A DNA stretch of 22,570 nucleotides, from the NCBI GenBank assembly GCA_003339415.1, contig PDHQ01000459.1:1-22570 (forward strand), in the 5' to 3' direction. The translations under genes and the position numbers were made by a program. The notes under the pieces were generated by a model that was not told the origin of the DNA, ran no database searches, and saw only the letters and a program-made list of their open reading frames with translations. Shown here piece after piece: positions 9,477 to 21,814 of the stretch. Position 1 is the first letter of the stretch. Each line of letters opens with the position of its first letter. Source of the stretch: Ophiocordyceps camponoti-saundersi (nom. inval.). Taxonomy: Eukaryota; Ascomycota; Sordariomycetes; Hypocreales; Ophiocordycipitaceae.

Positions 9477-10659
9477 AGGCCCGCGCTAGCACTTTTTTTA
9501 TATTAAGAATATAACTTTTATTAATTAAGTATACCTTTTTTTTAAAAATAATATTAAGCTACCTTAAATTAAACCGGAGCTTATAAATAATATCTTAAAA
9601 TATTATTATAATATTACTATTAGGTAATTTCCTTATTATAAAAGCTTAGCCCTACCCGCGGAGTTTATAATTAATATTTATTATAATTACCTTAGGGCTT
9701 TAAACTTAGAGTAAAGTAGCTATAAAGTCGGAATAAATTATAAGCTATTACTTATATTATTTAGGAATTTACTTTTCGATAATTTTCTCTAGCGTTTTAG
9801 CTATAATTATAGCTTATATTAAAAGAGTTCCGCTCCTCTTAGAGTTATAAAAAAAAGAGGAAACTATAGCTATAATAGCTAAAAATATATTACTAACTAA
9901 TAAAATTAGAGTAAAAAAAGCACCTCCCCGGACCTTTTCGGACTTCGCTATTTATTTAATAATTATTTATATAAAAATAAAAATATCTCTTAAAATAATC
10001 TTATTAATATTTACCTTAGCTTCTAATAAGGTAATAAATATAATAAACTTTTAAGTTTAAGATTATTATAATTTAAAGTAAAGCTATATTCTAAGTAAAA
10101 ATTTTTATAATTATAATTAACTTATATAGTATTACTCTCCCTCTTAAAGTTACTTTAGGTATAGCTAGCTATCGCTATAAAATAATAAAAAAAGTAAAAT
10201 CCGCTTATAATATAAGAATAAAAAGTTTATATCCGCGTTACTATAAGTACGGAGTGTATAAAATATATATAAAAGTTATATTACCTTATTATAAAACTTA
10301 TTATAATAAACTAGCTATAAGTACTTATATACTTATTTAATTACTAAGCAAACTACTTAGTAAAATCTACGATAAAAGATTATATAAGCGGATAATATTA
10401 CTTATATTAGTAAGCTACCTAAATAAGGTATAAAATACTAATATTTAAATATTTAAATATTTTATATATATACTTAATAAAGGTATTTCGATTACCTAAG
10501 CGGATTTCCTATTTAGGAAATCTTATATAATATATACTTAGTAATATCTTAGTATCTTATAAATACTAAGTACTTATATTATTAAGCCTTAAAGCGTATA
10601 AAGAAATATTAAGATTTTAAAGCTATTTCTCTTAATACTTAATAAAAATATATAGCTTT
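9477..10659. other. RIP-degraded repeat DNA, class not assigned
   Basis: No intact reading frame. A few GC-richer patches (CCTCCCCGGACC near 9923, CCGCGTTAC near 10233) suggest former coding or element sequence. The right part (from about 10200) may belong to a long terminal repeat whose promoter block follows, but I could not place its 5' border. Confidence 0.45.
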
Positions 10660-11040
10660 AATAAGCTTAGCCGAGCTTAGCCGAGACTAGCCGGACTACC
10701 CTATACCTAATCGGACTTACTAGAGATATCGGAGATAAGCGGACTTAACGATAAGCGTAGCGATTAGAAAGTTATATAGCGATCGAAAAAAAGATAAGCT
10801 TTTAAGCTTCTATTCGCTATAAAAAAGCGGGGTAAAAGCGGGGTAAAAGCGGGGTAGATAAAAATACGGAATCTTACTCGCTAAAAGAAACGGGGTAAAA
10901 ATAAGTTTTAGTTTCTAGAAGTTTCTACTAGCTTTTATAAAATTAATAAGCGAAGGAAGGAAAAGGTCTATATAAGGAGGCTTTCCCTCCCTTTCTTTCC
11001 TTTCCTTTTCCTCTTCCTTCCTTAAGCTTTTAATTCTAGA
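10660..11040 (+). promoter_or_regulatory. LTR-like promoter block
   Basis: In order: a GCCGAG/GCCGGA-rich patch (about 10669-10700), three AAGCGGGGTAA units (10825-10857), TCTATATAAGGAGG as a strong TATA box (10967-10980), then a ~50-base pyrimidine tract (10981-11031). This arrangement resembles a fungal LTR retrotransposon promoter reading rightward into the purine-rich relic. No second LTR copy is visible in the window and no primer-binding site could be confirmed, so the LTR assignment is inference. Confidence 0.4.
10825..10857 (+). repeat. 11-bp tandem repeat, three copies
   Basis: AAGCGGGGTAA occurs three times in exact succession, the last ending in G. It lies about 110 bp upstream of the TATA box of the LTR-like block and could have been a binding-site array. 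Confidence 0.85.
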
Positions 11041-12077
11041 AAAAGTTTTAAGTTTTAAGAAATATCTTACCTTAATTTTTAGAATTAGTAATTAATAATT
11101 ATCTTTTTATTTATATTATTTAATCCTTCTTTTATTAGTAAGCGTAAAAAGTAATATTTTTAATATTTCTTATTTCTTATTTATAATAAAAGCTTCCTAT
11201 CGCCTTAAAAGAGTTTAAAGCGAAAATACCCTTCTTACTAACCTTAATACTAACCTCGTATAATAAGGCTTAGCTAGAATTAAGGGCTCTATTTAGTAGT
11301 AAAGTTAGGAGGAAGGAAATTAGACTTTTTATCTTTTTATTACTTATTTACTTATCTTATCTTAGATAAGAAAATAAGAGATAGAAAGAGGTACGGTTTA
11401 TAATATATTAAAAGCTTCCGCTTTCTCTTTTTACCTAATAAAGAAGCGTAAAAGGTAAGTCTTATCCTCTCCCTTAGTTTACTAACTTTAGTATCCGGAC
11501 TTCGAAAAATAAGAAAGTAAATCGACTTATAAAAACTACGATTAAAAAATTAAAAGAAGATATTTTTCGAAGCGGAAATAGCAACTAAAATAAACTTAAA
11601 AAGCGCTTCTAAACGAACCTCTTTTTACTTAAAAAGCTCGAAGAAAAACTAGTTAACTTAAACGAAAGCGAAAAGCTAGTTTTAAGAAGAAAAGAAACGC
11701 CTCTTTTAAAAAAAAAAAAAGAGAATCGACTTATAATAAAAAAAAGCGACTTTTATAAAAAAATAAATTAAAATTTTAAAAATAAAAATACGCTATATTA
11801 CGAGTTAATCTAACTAAAACAGCTATACTATATTATATAATATTCGAATTCGAAAAGAAATACTTAAACTTTAAAGAAAGAAATCTTAAAGAAATATTTA
11901 CTTAAAGAAATATATATAAAGCGAATTTGAAAAAGAACTTTATAAATAATACTTTATAGAATTAAATCTTATAAAGATAAATTTAATTAAATCGAAACTT
12001 TAGAAAAAAATAATTCTCCCCTTTTTATATAAAGAAAGATACTTTTATATAAAGGAAAAATATTAAAAGAATTTTAA

Positions 12078-12205
12078 TAGCTATATACGCCTTAGCTACT
12101 TAAAGAAAGAAACGATTCCTTATAGCTATATACGTTTTAGCTATCTAAAGAAATTATAATAAGAGTTATTAATAGCTATTTTACTTAGCTATTAAAGAAA
12201 AGATA
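12078..12205 (+). repeat. 45-50 bp tandem repeat, three copies
   Basis: Units starting TAGCTATATACG at 12078 and 12123, and a more diverged TAGCTATTTTAC at 12173, each continue into TTAGCTA and TAAAGAAA. Spacings are 45 and 50 bases. Confidence 0.75.
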
Positions 12206-13756
12206 ATATTATTTTATAATAACTATTATACTTTAAGTATTATTTAAAAGAAAGGATTAAAAAAAAAAGACTTATATAAGTAAAAAGGATACTTATATAA
12301 TAGAAAAACGCTATTCGAAAAGGAAATTATTTAAACTTGAAATAGCTCTTCGAAATAAGCTTAACTATAAGCTTAGTTTTATACGAATCGAATTAATCGA
12401 AGCTATTAAAATAAGCTTAAACTAATATCTTTATAAATTAAAGAAAGCTATTTAAATACGCTGAAAATACTATATTATTCGAAACGATAAATATAAATTA
12501 AAAATAATAAGCTACTTAAGATATAAGCGAGAATTCTTTACGAAAAATACTATTCTTTAATATTAAAAGAAACGAAAGAAAATAAATAGAATAAACGCCT
12601 TTCTAAACGCCTAAGGATAAGAGAAATAAATCGATATAAATTAAGCGAAATAAATTAATATAAATCGAGGAAAATAAATTTATATTAATTAAGTAAATCG
12701 AAATAATATAAAATAAATTAAAAAGAATATAAGTTTTAATAGGTAAAAGAAAGAAAAGAAAAGAAGATAATAAGCTATTAAAAACTATATATCTTTATAT
12801 ACCCTAAAAACTTTTATAAAAGTTAAGAAAAATAAGTTATAAAAAAAAAAAAAATTCCTAAAAGAAAGAAAGAGAAACTTAAGAAAAGAAATCTTTAAAG
12901 AAAAATAAGTTAAAGTTAACTTAAGCTATCTTACCTAGCTATAAGCTAAGAGAGATAAGTAAAGCTTAGTTACCTTTTAACTTAAAAAAGATAAGAAAGA
13001 TAACTTAAGGAATTATTTTATAACTTAAGGAAAAAAGAATAACTTAAGCTTATCCTTTTTACTAAATAAAGTAAAGGAAAGAAAGAAAGAAAATAAAGCT
13101 TAGTTATTAACCTTCCTATTTTTTATAATAAGAAGAAAATACCTTATTATAAAAGGAAATCTTAAGCTACTTACTATTCTAAACGGGTAATTAGAAAGTA
13201 AGCTTACGCTTTAAGAAACTTAGCGAAATCCTTTTCCTTACTTTATTCTTTAAGGTAATTAAGAATAGTAAGAGGAAATAACTTATACTCGGAGCCTTTA
13301 ACTAGGTACTTTTAATATTAAGTTATCTTAAACTAAAAAGTAAGTTTAAGAAGGTTTATTATAAGAAAGAAAATACTATTAAGACTCTTTAACTAGAAGC
13401 TCTTATTAGTATAATTAAGCTTATATTTAAAAATAACGCTACTTAAACTTTAAATTTAAAGTTAAAAGAAAGAAAGAACTTTATTCTAGGAAGAAAGAAA
13501 AAGAAAACTTATTTTACTATAAGGAAGATTAGTTCTTATTATACCTAACTATAAGTTAAGATAATAGCTTACGAACTATCCCTCTTAAAAAACTTTTAAG
13601 AAATAACTTTAAAGAAAAGTAAAAGTAAAATAAAAAGAAGCTTTAGAATAAAGAAAAAAGACTTAAAAAAAGAGAATTCTAAGTAAGAAGAAAATTAAGC
13701 TTTAGTAAAAAAGAATAAGCTATAAAATAGCTATCTCTTAAGCTTAAAGAAAAGAC

Positions 13757-13862
13757 TATTAAGTATAAGGCTTTATACTTAAAAGAAGAAAGAATTATTA
13801 AGTATAAGGATTTATACTTAAGGAAAGAATTATTAAATATAAAGATTTATACTTAAAGGAAG
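13757..13862 (+). repeat. 35-39 bp tandem repeat, three copies
   Basis: TATTAAGTATAAGG (or its variant TATTAAATATAAAG) starts at 13757, 13796 and 13831. Each is followed by CTTTATACTTAA or ATTTATACTTAA. Within each unit AAGTATAA and TTATACTT form a small inverted repeat. The unit lengths are not all multiples of three. Confidence 0.8.
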
Positions 13863-14910
13863 AAAATTAACTTACGAAGTAATATATACTAAGTCGAAAC
13901 TTTACGCTTATTAGAAGCTAAAAATAGTATATATTTTAAAGAAAGAAAAATATTATTTCGAAGAAAAAAGAAATAAAAGCTAAGGTTAATAAAACCTTAC
14001 TTATTCGAAATCGAAACCTTTAAATAAGCATATTCTAAGGAAAAATAATAAGGAAGTTACTACTTATTATTACGGTTCGGAAACTAGTAATTATATTATT
14101 ATAATAAGTTTATTTTATTATATAGAAAGAAAGATACTTAAGCCGAAAATTTATTTATTAACTTTTAGTAAACGTTTATTATATTAGAATAAATTAATCG
14201 AAACCGATCACTTCGACGAAATTTTAGTCTATATACGAAGAAACGATATTCGAAATAAATTTTAAATAGCCGAAGAAACGCTTAGTAAAAACACTTCTTA
14301 AAAATATAACCGAACGAAGAAAGAATAAGATACCGCGCGCCTATAACCTTAAGCTTATACTTAAAGTTATATATATAGTTAAAAAGCAATCTTTTTAACT
14401 AAGCCTATTAAGGATAGTATTAGTAAATACTAGTAAAAACCTTTAAATAGAGATTTAGAAAAAAAAAAAAAGAGAATAATTTTATTATTTTTCCTTACTA
14501 TAATATATAAGTAAGAAAATAAGCTTAAAGAATTAATTCTTAAAGAAAGGAAAAGAAGAAGAAAACCCTTCTAGTTATTATAACTAAAGAAATACTTTAT
14601 TATAATAAGGATTCTAAATCTACTAATACTAATCTACTTTAAGCGAATAAAAAAAGTTATCTAGATTAAATAAACCCTAGTTATTATAAGAGCCCCGTAT
14701 AACTCTATAACTGACTAAAAACTCTTAATTATTAATACTAAATTAATAAATTAAGTAGAAAGTTAAAAAGAAAACGACGTAAGAAAGATATTAAAAAGTT
14801 AACTTATAAAAACGGAAAATTAACTTAAGAATAATAAGGAAGAAAACCTTATTATTAAGAATTAAGAAAGCTATTTCTTTAAAAAAAAAAATAGTAAATT
14901 TAACTTTAAC

Positions 14911-14925
14911 TAATTAAGAAATAAA
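14911..14925 (+). repeat. Target-site duplication of the LINE, left copy
   Basis: TAATTAAGAAATAAA is identical to 22166-22180. The two copies bracket 7240 bases that contain ORF1, ORF2 and a TAA tail, which is the expected arrangement for a target-primed LINE insertion. Confidence 0.85.
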
Positions 14926-14940
14926 TAACTTTTTTATAAC

Positions 14941-16590
14941 TTTAGATAATCGGGGTCCTTATTTATTCTTAACGCCGTAATATTACGAGAATTTAGTGCT
15001 TTCTGCCTCTCGGAGTCCGACTCCGCTAAGGGAATAGCCCTAAACGCGGGGTCGCGGGGCGGCCCGCCTCCTAGTCCGCCGTCGGTGCTAATAGTACTTA
15101 ATAGCGGAACTTAAAAGCTTAACTAATCCCGATAATATCCGCGTATAAGTAAAGGTTAATATAATATAGCTACTAACTTTAATAACTTATTTATTAATAT
15201 TTTTTAAACCTTAATAAATCTTATCTTAAAATCCGTATATAAAAAACTTACTAAAGTAATCTCCGCGTAAGATTTTCGCCTTATATAAGGTATCCTTAAT
15301 ATAGCGTTTACTAAGCTTTAATAGCGCTAATAAGCTTCCGAGGACTTATTTAGCTTACCTATTATTATCTCCCGCGCTATTTAAAAGTTAGTCGAAGTTA
15401 CTTTTTATAAAATAATAGGTAAGGGGTTAGACTCCGCCCTTAGAGTTCTAATTTAAGCTAGCGTAATCGCGAGCTCCGCCCTAAACTTTGCCCCCCTTAC
15501 GGCGCCCCTTATACGCCCGGTTCCGGTGAGAACGGAGAGGGAGGCACTTATATTAGTAAAGGATATCTTAATAGTTAAAAAAGTTCCGGCGCCTACTCCC
15601 TAAAAAGTTATCCGGAAAGTTAATAAAGCTATAAGCTATTTTATAATAATTACTATATGCTAATTTCCTAGCGGAGACCTTATAATTATATTTAACTTAA
15701 AATATAAGGATTTTACTTTAAGGGATAAGTAAGTAGCCTAGGCTTTTAAAGCGGAGGCTAAGCGTATATACTAAACTTATATTATTATCGCTAAAAGTAT
15801 TCGGACCTTAATAGCTAACCGTAACCGTAACGCGCTACTTAATAGTATTAGGAAGGTAAATAAGGTTAATATAATCTAAGCGAAAGTACTTTAACTTTAA
15901 CGTACTTTTAGTAAAAATACCCCGCGGACTTATTTTATTATAAGCTTAGGTAGCGTAAAAAATATAAATAAGCTTTGCTTAAATAAAATAATTATAAATA
16001 TAAAGATAATTTATTATAAATTTTATAAGAACTCCGTACGCTTTAAGTAATATTATAAATATTTCTAATTTAAATATATTACTAAGTATTACTAGGAGCT
16101 TTTTTAATATAAATATTACGCAGCTACTTTATATAATAGCGGAGAAAAGAACTACCTTATATAGAAAAGAGAGAGACCCCGCTATTATATTTTATATAAA
16201 GGTATATACTCCGTATAGTTAAAAGATTACCCGGAGTCTTAAAAATAGTAAAATTATACTAAGTCTAGCTTTCTTAATAAACCTTACTTTTTCTAATTAT
16301 TATAGTTCGCTTAACCTCCGGCCCTTACTTAGCGGTAACTTTATAAGGATAGCGAAAGCTTCGTTACTATCTCCTTAAGGAAGTAAGCGTATTATAGATC
16401 CCCTAAAGATATGCCTTAGCGCTTATTTTATAATATATTACTTATCTAAGTCTCCCTAAAAAGCTCCTAACTTAGTAATATTTATAATAGCTATAAGCTA
16501 TATAATAAACTCCGCGACTTATAACTAGCCTTATAATAGTTCTAAGCGGAGTCTATATTTATAAACTTTACGTTATTAAAATAATCGTAG
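14941..16590 (+). pseudogene. LINE ORF1 relic, gag-like nucleic-acid-binding protein with CCHC knuckles
   Basis: One frame (codon starts with remainder 1 on division by 3) can be followed throughout, broken mainly by RIP-type TAA/TAG. It contains a Pro-rich start near 15061, then KKVPAPTP (~15577-15600), FPSGDL (15664-15681), which is typical of Tad1 gag proteins, and a region that once held two zinc knuckles. Knuckle 1 would be C-x2-C-x4-H-x4-C with ligands at 16051, 16060, 16075 and 16090; all four are now TAT or TAC (Tyr). Knuckle 2 has equivalent positions at 16108, 16117, 16132 and 16153, also all Tyr. Borders are approximate because no ATG remains. In the living element it would coat the RNA intermediate. 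Confidence 0.8.
14990..15560 (+). other. GC-rich, less RIP-damaged patch in LINE ORF1
   Basis: Several TG and a few CA survive here (near 14997, 15003, 15086, 15488, 15528 and 15545), with GC-rich runs such as GGGGTCGCGGGGC. The rest of the LINE has very few. It could reflect uneven RIP along the element or an original sequence poor in targets. Confidence 0.55.
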
Positions 16591-16592
16591 AT

Positions 16593-19500
16593 AACTATTT
16601 TTAGCACTTAATTTTTATAAAAATTATAACCTTATTATAAAATATATAAAAAATTAATTACCTTATTTAGCTTACTTTATTTAGTAAGGAAAGTTACGAT
16701 ATTATTACTATATAAGATTTCTAGCTTAATATATATAATCGCCCTCCGCTTTTAAAACTTACTTTTTACTACCTTATTTAAAATAAAAATAAGGCTCTCT
16801 TTTATATATATAAATAATATAAAATTTATAATTAAGACCTTATAATAAGGCTTAACCTTATTAAAATATTTTTTTATAATAAACTTTAGGTGCTTACGGT
16901 TTACTTCCCGCTACTTAGAATATATACCGGACCTTTTTTACGCTTATTACCCCCTCCTCCCTCCCTATACTCCGCCCCTAACTCCGCTCCGCTAGTTATC
17001 CTCGGCGATTTTAACGCTTATTATCCCTTTTAGGACTTTTATAATCGCACCTCCCCTTATTTTACGAAGCTTCTCTCCGCCTTTTATTAACTCCGCTTTA
17101 AACTCCTTACCCCTCCTTATAAGATTACCTAAAAAGTATATAAGTAAAAGATTAGTATTATTAACCTAATTTAAAATACGCCTAACTATTTTCTTATATA
17201 CCTTAGCTTAAACCTTAATTTTCTTAGCTTTAACTATATCCTTTAATTTACGTTTTTTATAACTTCTCCCCCCTTAAACTCCGTACTAATATTATACTAA
17301 AAATATTTTAATTTTAATATCTTATAAGTAAAAGTAAAAAACTAACTCCTATTTTCCGCTATTTAAGCAGAGTTTATAGCGGATATTAAGGAGTTAGTAA
17401 TATAGCTATATAAGTAACTAAATATTATAGCTAACTTAATAGTTCCGAAATTACCTTAGCGATATAATCTTTACTTATATTTATAGTAAATTTTAAAAGT
17501 TATTTTTATAATCTTAAACGCGAAGCGTACTAAGTAGTATTAGTAAGTATAGCTAAATTTTAATTACTAATAAGCGTACTAAGATATTATAATATAATAA
17601 AAATTATCTATTAGAAAAATAAAGAGGAATAATTAAAAATAATTTCTTACCTTTATAAGCGGCGATTTTAGTATTATATAGTTTATAACCTAGTAAGTAA
17701 GACTCCGTAGCTAGGCTCCTCCGGAGCTTATATATACTCCTTTTTTTTAATAAGATATAGACTTTACTTTTTAATTATCTTTCTCCGAAAAGTTAAAGCT
17801 CCTAGCTTATAAGTTTTTTCCCTATCCCTTAGAGAATACCCCGTACTTTCCTATCCCTAACCTTTTCCCCCTAATAAATATTTCCTCTTAAGTTACCGAA
17901 GATAAAGTCCGCTCTGCCCTCTTTAGTATTATATTATAAAAATCCGCTAAGCTTAATAATATCTTTATTAGCTTCTTAAAAAGTTATAATTAACCCCTTA
18001 TAGTAATCTTAATAAAACTTTTTTAAAAATATATTACTTATAAATATTTTTTTACTTAATATCGGACTTTTAATATTACGGTTTTCCGGAAAGTAAGTAA
18101 GAGCTTAGAGGTTTATTAAACTTTAAGTAGCTACTATCTTATCTCCCTCCTTAATACCGTAAGTAAGATTTTTAAAATTATAATTATAAAAAAGATATCT
18201 TATATAGCGGAGTCTGTAAAAGTTTTATTATAAAGTTAGATAAGTAACTATCTTAATTAGTTTATTAATAGCGCTTTACTTTTCCTAATAAAGTCTATTT
18301 ATACTATTTAAAGCTTTTAAAGCTTCGTTTCCCTCCTAATACTAAATATAATAAGCGCTTTTAACTATATTTTATATTTTAAGCTAATAGAAATCCTTAA
18401 CTTTTTTAGCTTCCCTAGATAGATTATAGCTTTTCTCCGCTTTTACTTTTCTAATTATACCTCCCGCTTAAAAGTTAATAGTAGATTATCGGACTTTTTC
18501 CCTATCCTTATTAGAGTTTTTTAAAGCTCCTTACTCTTTTTAGTATTATTTATCTTATATATCTTATCTTTTTATAAATACTTAGAATAAGCTACTAATA
18601 TATTTATTATTAGATTTATAGATAATATTAATATTCTTAGTACTAGGCGTACCTTTACTTAAGTCCGCTATTAGCTTAAATAAGCTTAGGGTATCTATCG
18701 GGACTAAGTAGCGAAGTATAAGATAACTTTCTAGCTACTTAAAAGTAAGCTTCTTTACTTTATAAAGGCCCGCTTTACTAATATAACTCTACTAATCTTC
18801 GATAAGATTACTATTTAACTTATATAGGAGGTATATATACTTAAGGTTTAAATTTACTATAAGCTTTAATAAAAACCTTACCTCCGCTATCTTATAAAGA
18901 AACTTAATTACTAATAGCTAGCCTTAACTAAACTTATATTATCTACTTAGGGCTTTTTACTCCTCTAAGCGAGGAAAATTTATACTAAAGTTATTAGGTT
19001 TACTATCGCTTTTAGCGCTATAATTTACTCCGCTTCGACCCTATTAGGCGGTAAACTTAAAAGCCCTATTCTCTAATAGCTAGCTATAACTTAGTTTAAA
19101 TACCTTTATATTATCTCTAGAGTATACTAAGCTACCTTTTCTTATTATATTAAGTCTAAGTCCTTTATCCCCTTTATTAATATTTACTTATCTTACCGCG
19201 CTGCTCGCGGCTACTAACTTTTTTATATTAAAAAACTTATAGCTTATATCCGCTCCGTTTTAGAGAAAATCTCCGTATACCTCTGCTAATAATATAGAGG
19301 TTAGCCCCGCTTTATTTATATCCCCCTTAAATCCCTCCGATCCTCCTCTACTACTTAGGTATAGACTCCGGATATCTCCTCCTAATCCCTTAAAACTTTA
19401 AAAGCCCGCTTTTATAAAAAGTAATAGCTCCGCTAAAATTCTAAAAAAGGAAAGCTTTAAAAGTATAGCTAATCCTCCGGATACCTTACTAATAAACCGC

Positions 19501-19900
19501 CCCGATTAAAACTTAGTAACGCCCTATAAATTTATTAAGGTTTTCTAAAATTCCTTAATAGCGCCCTAACTTAGCTTTATAATAGTAAAATTAGCTTTAA
19601 TAAGTTCCTTTATATTTATAATATTCTTATAGTTTTAACCCCTTATTATTTTTATAATAATAAGGAAAATAAAATAATAGCTTATTTTACTTTATAATAT
19701 AAGCTTACCGCTTATAAAAAAACGCTTTTACTTATATTTCTTATAAGTTTAATCTAAAACTATAAGGATTTTAATAAGGCTTTTAATTATAAAGCTATTA
19801 TAAGCCTTCTCGCTTTATAATTTATCCGCTTATAACGCTTTTATTAGTTTAACTTTTTTTTATTATTTTATAATACTTAAATATATTAAAATACTTAAAT
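16593..19900 (+). pseudogene. LINE ORF2 relic: AP endonuclease plus reverse transcriptase
   Basis: A single frame (codon starts divisible by 3) holds the motifs in the canonical order. Endonuclease: YDIITIQD (~16700), LGDFNA at 17001-17018 followed by a mutated HHP.W (TAG for Trp at 17031), and STIDL-like SIINLI (~17154). Reverse transcriptase: a YRPISLLNT-like stretch at ~18132-18160, motif A-like region 18333-18365, and the catalytic F-V-D-D box read as F-I-D-N at 18615-18626. The thumb-like region lies at ~18990-19180. C-terminus: C-x1-C-x9-H-x4-C with ligands at 19647, 19653, 19683 and 19698, all now TAT. The length of ~1100 codons fits Tad1-clade ORF2. I did not recognise an RNase H domain. 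Not functional. Confidence 0.85.
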
Positions 19901-19939
19901 ATAAGGTTTAAGTATAAAAGATAGTTTTTAGTATTTTTA

Positions 19940-21430
19940 CTATATAATTATTATTATCTATTTACCTTATACTTTACTTTTACCTCCGCCCCTTATTTTA
20001 ATTAGCCCTACTTAGCTTACTTAGCCTTTTTACCCCTTTTTTTACTTTACCCTCCGCCTTATTTTTTACGCTTAATAATACCTCTAACGCTTATAAGCTT
20101 ATCCTCTAAGCTATTATTATCGCTCTCCGCTATACGTTTTAATACCGCTAATATAGATTTTATAAAAGAAAGCTTTAGTATTCGAATAAAGTCCGGCTTA
20201 GGCTTTAGCTTTATTACTCCTCCGCCCTCCTTCTCCGTACCTTTTATTACCTCTGCTCCGCCTACCTCCTCCTCCGCTCCGCCCGCCCCCTTAACTTTAT
20301 CCGCCCCCTTTTTATTACCTCTAACTATTACCTAATCTAACCTATTTTCCGATATCGATATAATAATAATTAATATTTAGGCCGCCGCCCTATCCTCCTC
20401 CGCCTCTAACTCCTTTTTTAGTACTAGCTCCCGCTCCGCTTTTAGGCGATTTAAGTTAAGAGTACGCTAAAGCTTAAAAATATTCTCTAAAATATATCTA
20501 AATTAGTTAATTTTAATATAATTTACTACCGCTTAATTAAAGTTACTCTAAACTTAATTAATATTATATATTATATTATATATAAAGAATTAAAAATTTT
20601 ATACTTTTACTTATATTTTTAATTAAAACTCTTATAAAAACCTTATAATATAGTCCTCCTAAGCGGTAATAATAATAATAATAATTATTATTATTATTAT
20701 AAATATTACCTTCCCCGCCTTTATTATAAATTTTATTATCGTTATTATAATTATTATTAACTAAGCTAGCGCTTTTATTATCGCGCCCTCTACTACCGCC
20801 TCTATTTCCTCTTTTATATTTATTATTATTACTTACTTTACTTATAATCTAATTATTATATTTATTACCGCTATTATCGTTATTATTACTCCGCCCCTCT
20901 CTCCGCCTCCCGCTCCGCTTATACTAATAATTATCTATCCGCTTAATATTCCGAAATAAGCTAATACTAATATATAAGATTCCTAAAAAGGAGTATTAAT
21001 AATTATTATAGTAAAAGTAATATTAAGGGCGGCCGCTAAAGCGGCTAATTTTACTAAGGCGCTTACTTATACTATTATCGTTATTATATTAAGTCGGAGC
21101 TTTAACGCTTTATTCCGCTTTTATATATTATATAAGTTAATTTAAATTCTCTCTTATTACTTACTATTAGCTATATCTAAAACTCCGCTTTATTTTACTT
21201 TACTTTACTTTATATTTACTAATAAGCTACTCTACTATTTTTCTCTGCTAATATATTACGCCGCTTCCGTTATAGCAGTATATAACTCCTCTAAATATAT
21301 CTATAACTTAGTTAGCACTCTAAGCTCTAACTCTAGCCTAACTTCTAATATTATTTACCTCTTAATATTTATATTAAGCTTTAATATAATTATAATAATT
21401 AGCTAATTATAAGCTTATACGCTTTATTAG
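19940..21430 (-). pseudogene. Coding-like relic antisense to the LINE 3' region, unrecognised
   Basis: On the minus strand one frame (checked at 20173, 20380, 20938 and 21259) runs from ~21430 to ~19940 with stops only of the TAA/TAG type. The best part, 20463-20080, has about two stops in 130 codons and encodes charged, coiled-coil-like sequence (LKAERE, KKELEAEEDRAAA, then Lys/Gly/Glu-rich and KLKPKPDF). Further upstream LEVRLELELRVLTKL also looks helical. No known domain was recognised. Caution: the stop density over the whole frame (~8%) is not clearly below chance in such DNA, and the + strand of the GC-rich part is also open in a Ser/Pro-rich frame, so strand and reality are uncertain. 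Confidence 0.35.
20667..20701. repeat. (TAA)n-(TTA)n perfect inverted microsatellite
   Basis: About six TAA/AAT triplets are followed directly by six TTA/ATT triplets, making a near-perfect hairpin without a loop. Since RIP turns TG and CA into TA, it may derive from GAT or ATG repeats followed by CAT or ATC repeats in former coding sequence. Confidence 0.8.
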
Positions 21431-21814
21431 CTTTATATATAGCTAATATTATATAATATTATTTACTTTATTATTTTTAATATAAGACTTTATAATTAGC
21501 TAATTAAGCTATATATATAATATAGAGGAGGTTATAAAGCTCGCTATAAATAATCTTAAGTATATTTATTATTATTATTTTATTAATATAGCTATATAAC
21601 TTTTTTACTTTCTTTTTATTATAAAAATTAAAAGGAAAAGTTAAGGGAGGGGGTTAGAAATATATTTTCTTTTAAAAATAATAAAAAAAAGAAAAAAAGG
21701 AAAGAAAAAAGAAGGTAGAAAAGAAAAAAATATAGCCCCCCCCCTCTAATTATTAATATATAATAAAGCGGCTACCCCGCTATTTTACCTTACCCCCCCT
21801 TAGACTTTTTTTCT

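Larger units (their letters stand above)
11041..14910 (+). mobile_element. Purine-rich RIP-degraded element of unknown class (left part)
   Basis: About 3.9 kb with the + strand rich in A and G (GAAAGAAAG and CGAAA motifs), unlike the flanking DNA, and almost free of CA and TG. Translation on the + strand gives Lys/Arg/Glu-rich stretches broken only by TAA and TAG, as expected of Gln/Trp codons hit by RIP, but no domain I recognise. The same composition resumes at 22181, directly after the LINE and its target-site duplication, so the LINE inserted into this element. The LTR-like promoter at 10660-11040 may belong to it. Confidence 0.5.

Noticed and set aside
12078..13862. CRISPR-like arrays (three-copy repeats at 12078 and 13757)
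   Set aside because: Directly adjoining imperfect tandem repeats, no unique spacers, no cas genes, and the DNA is fungal.
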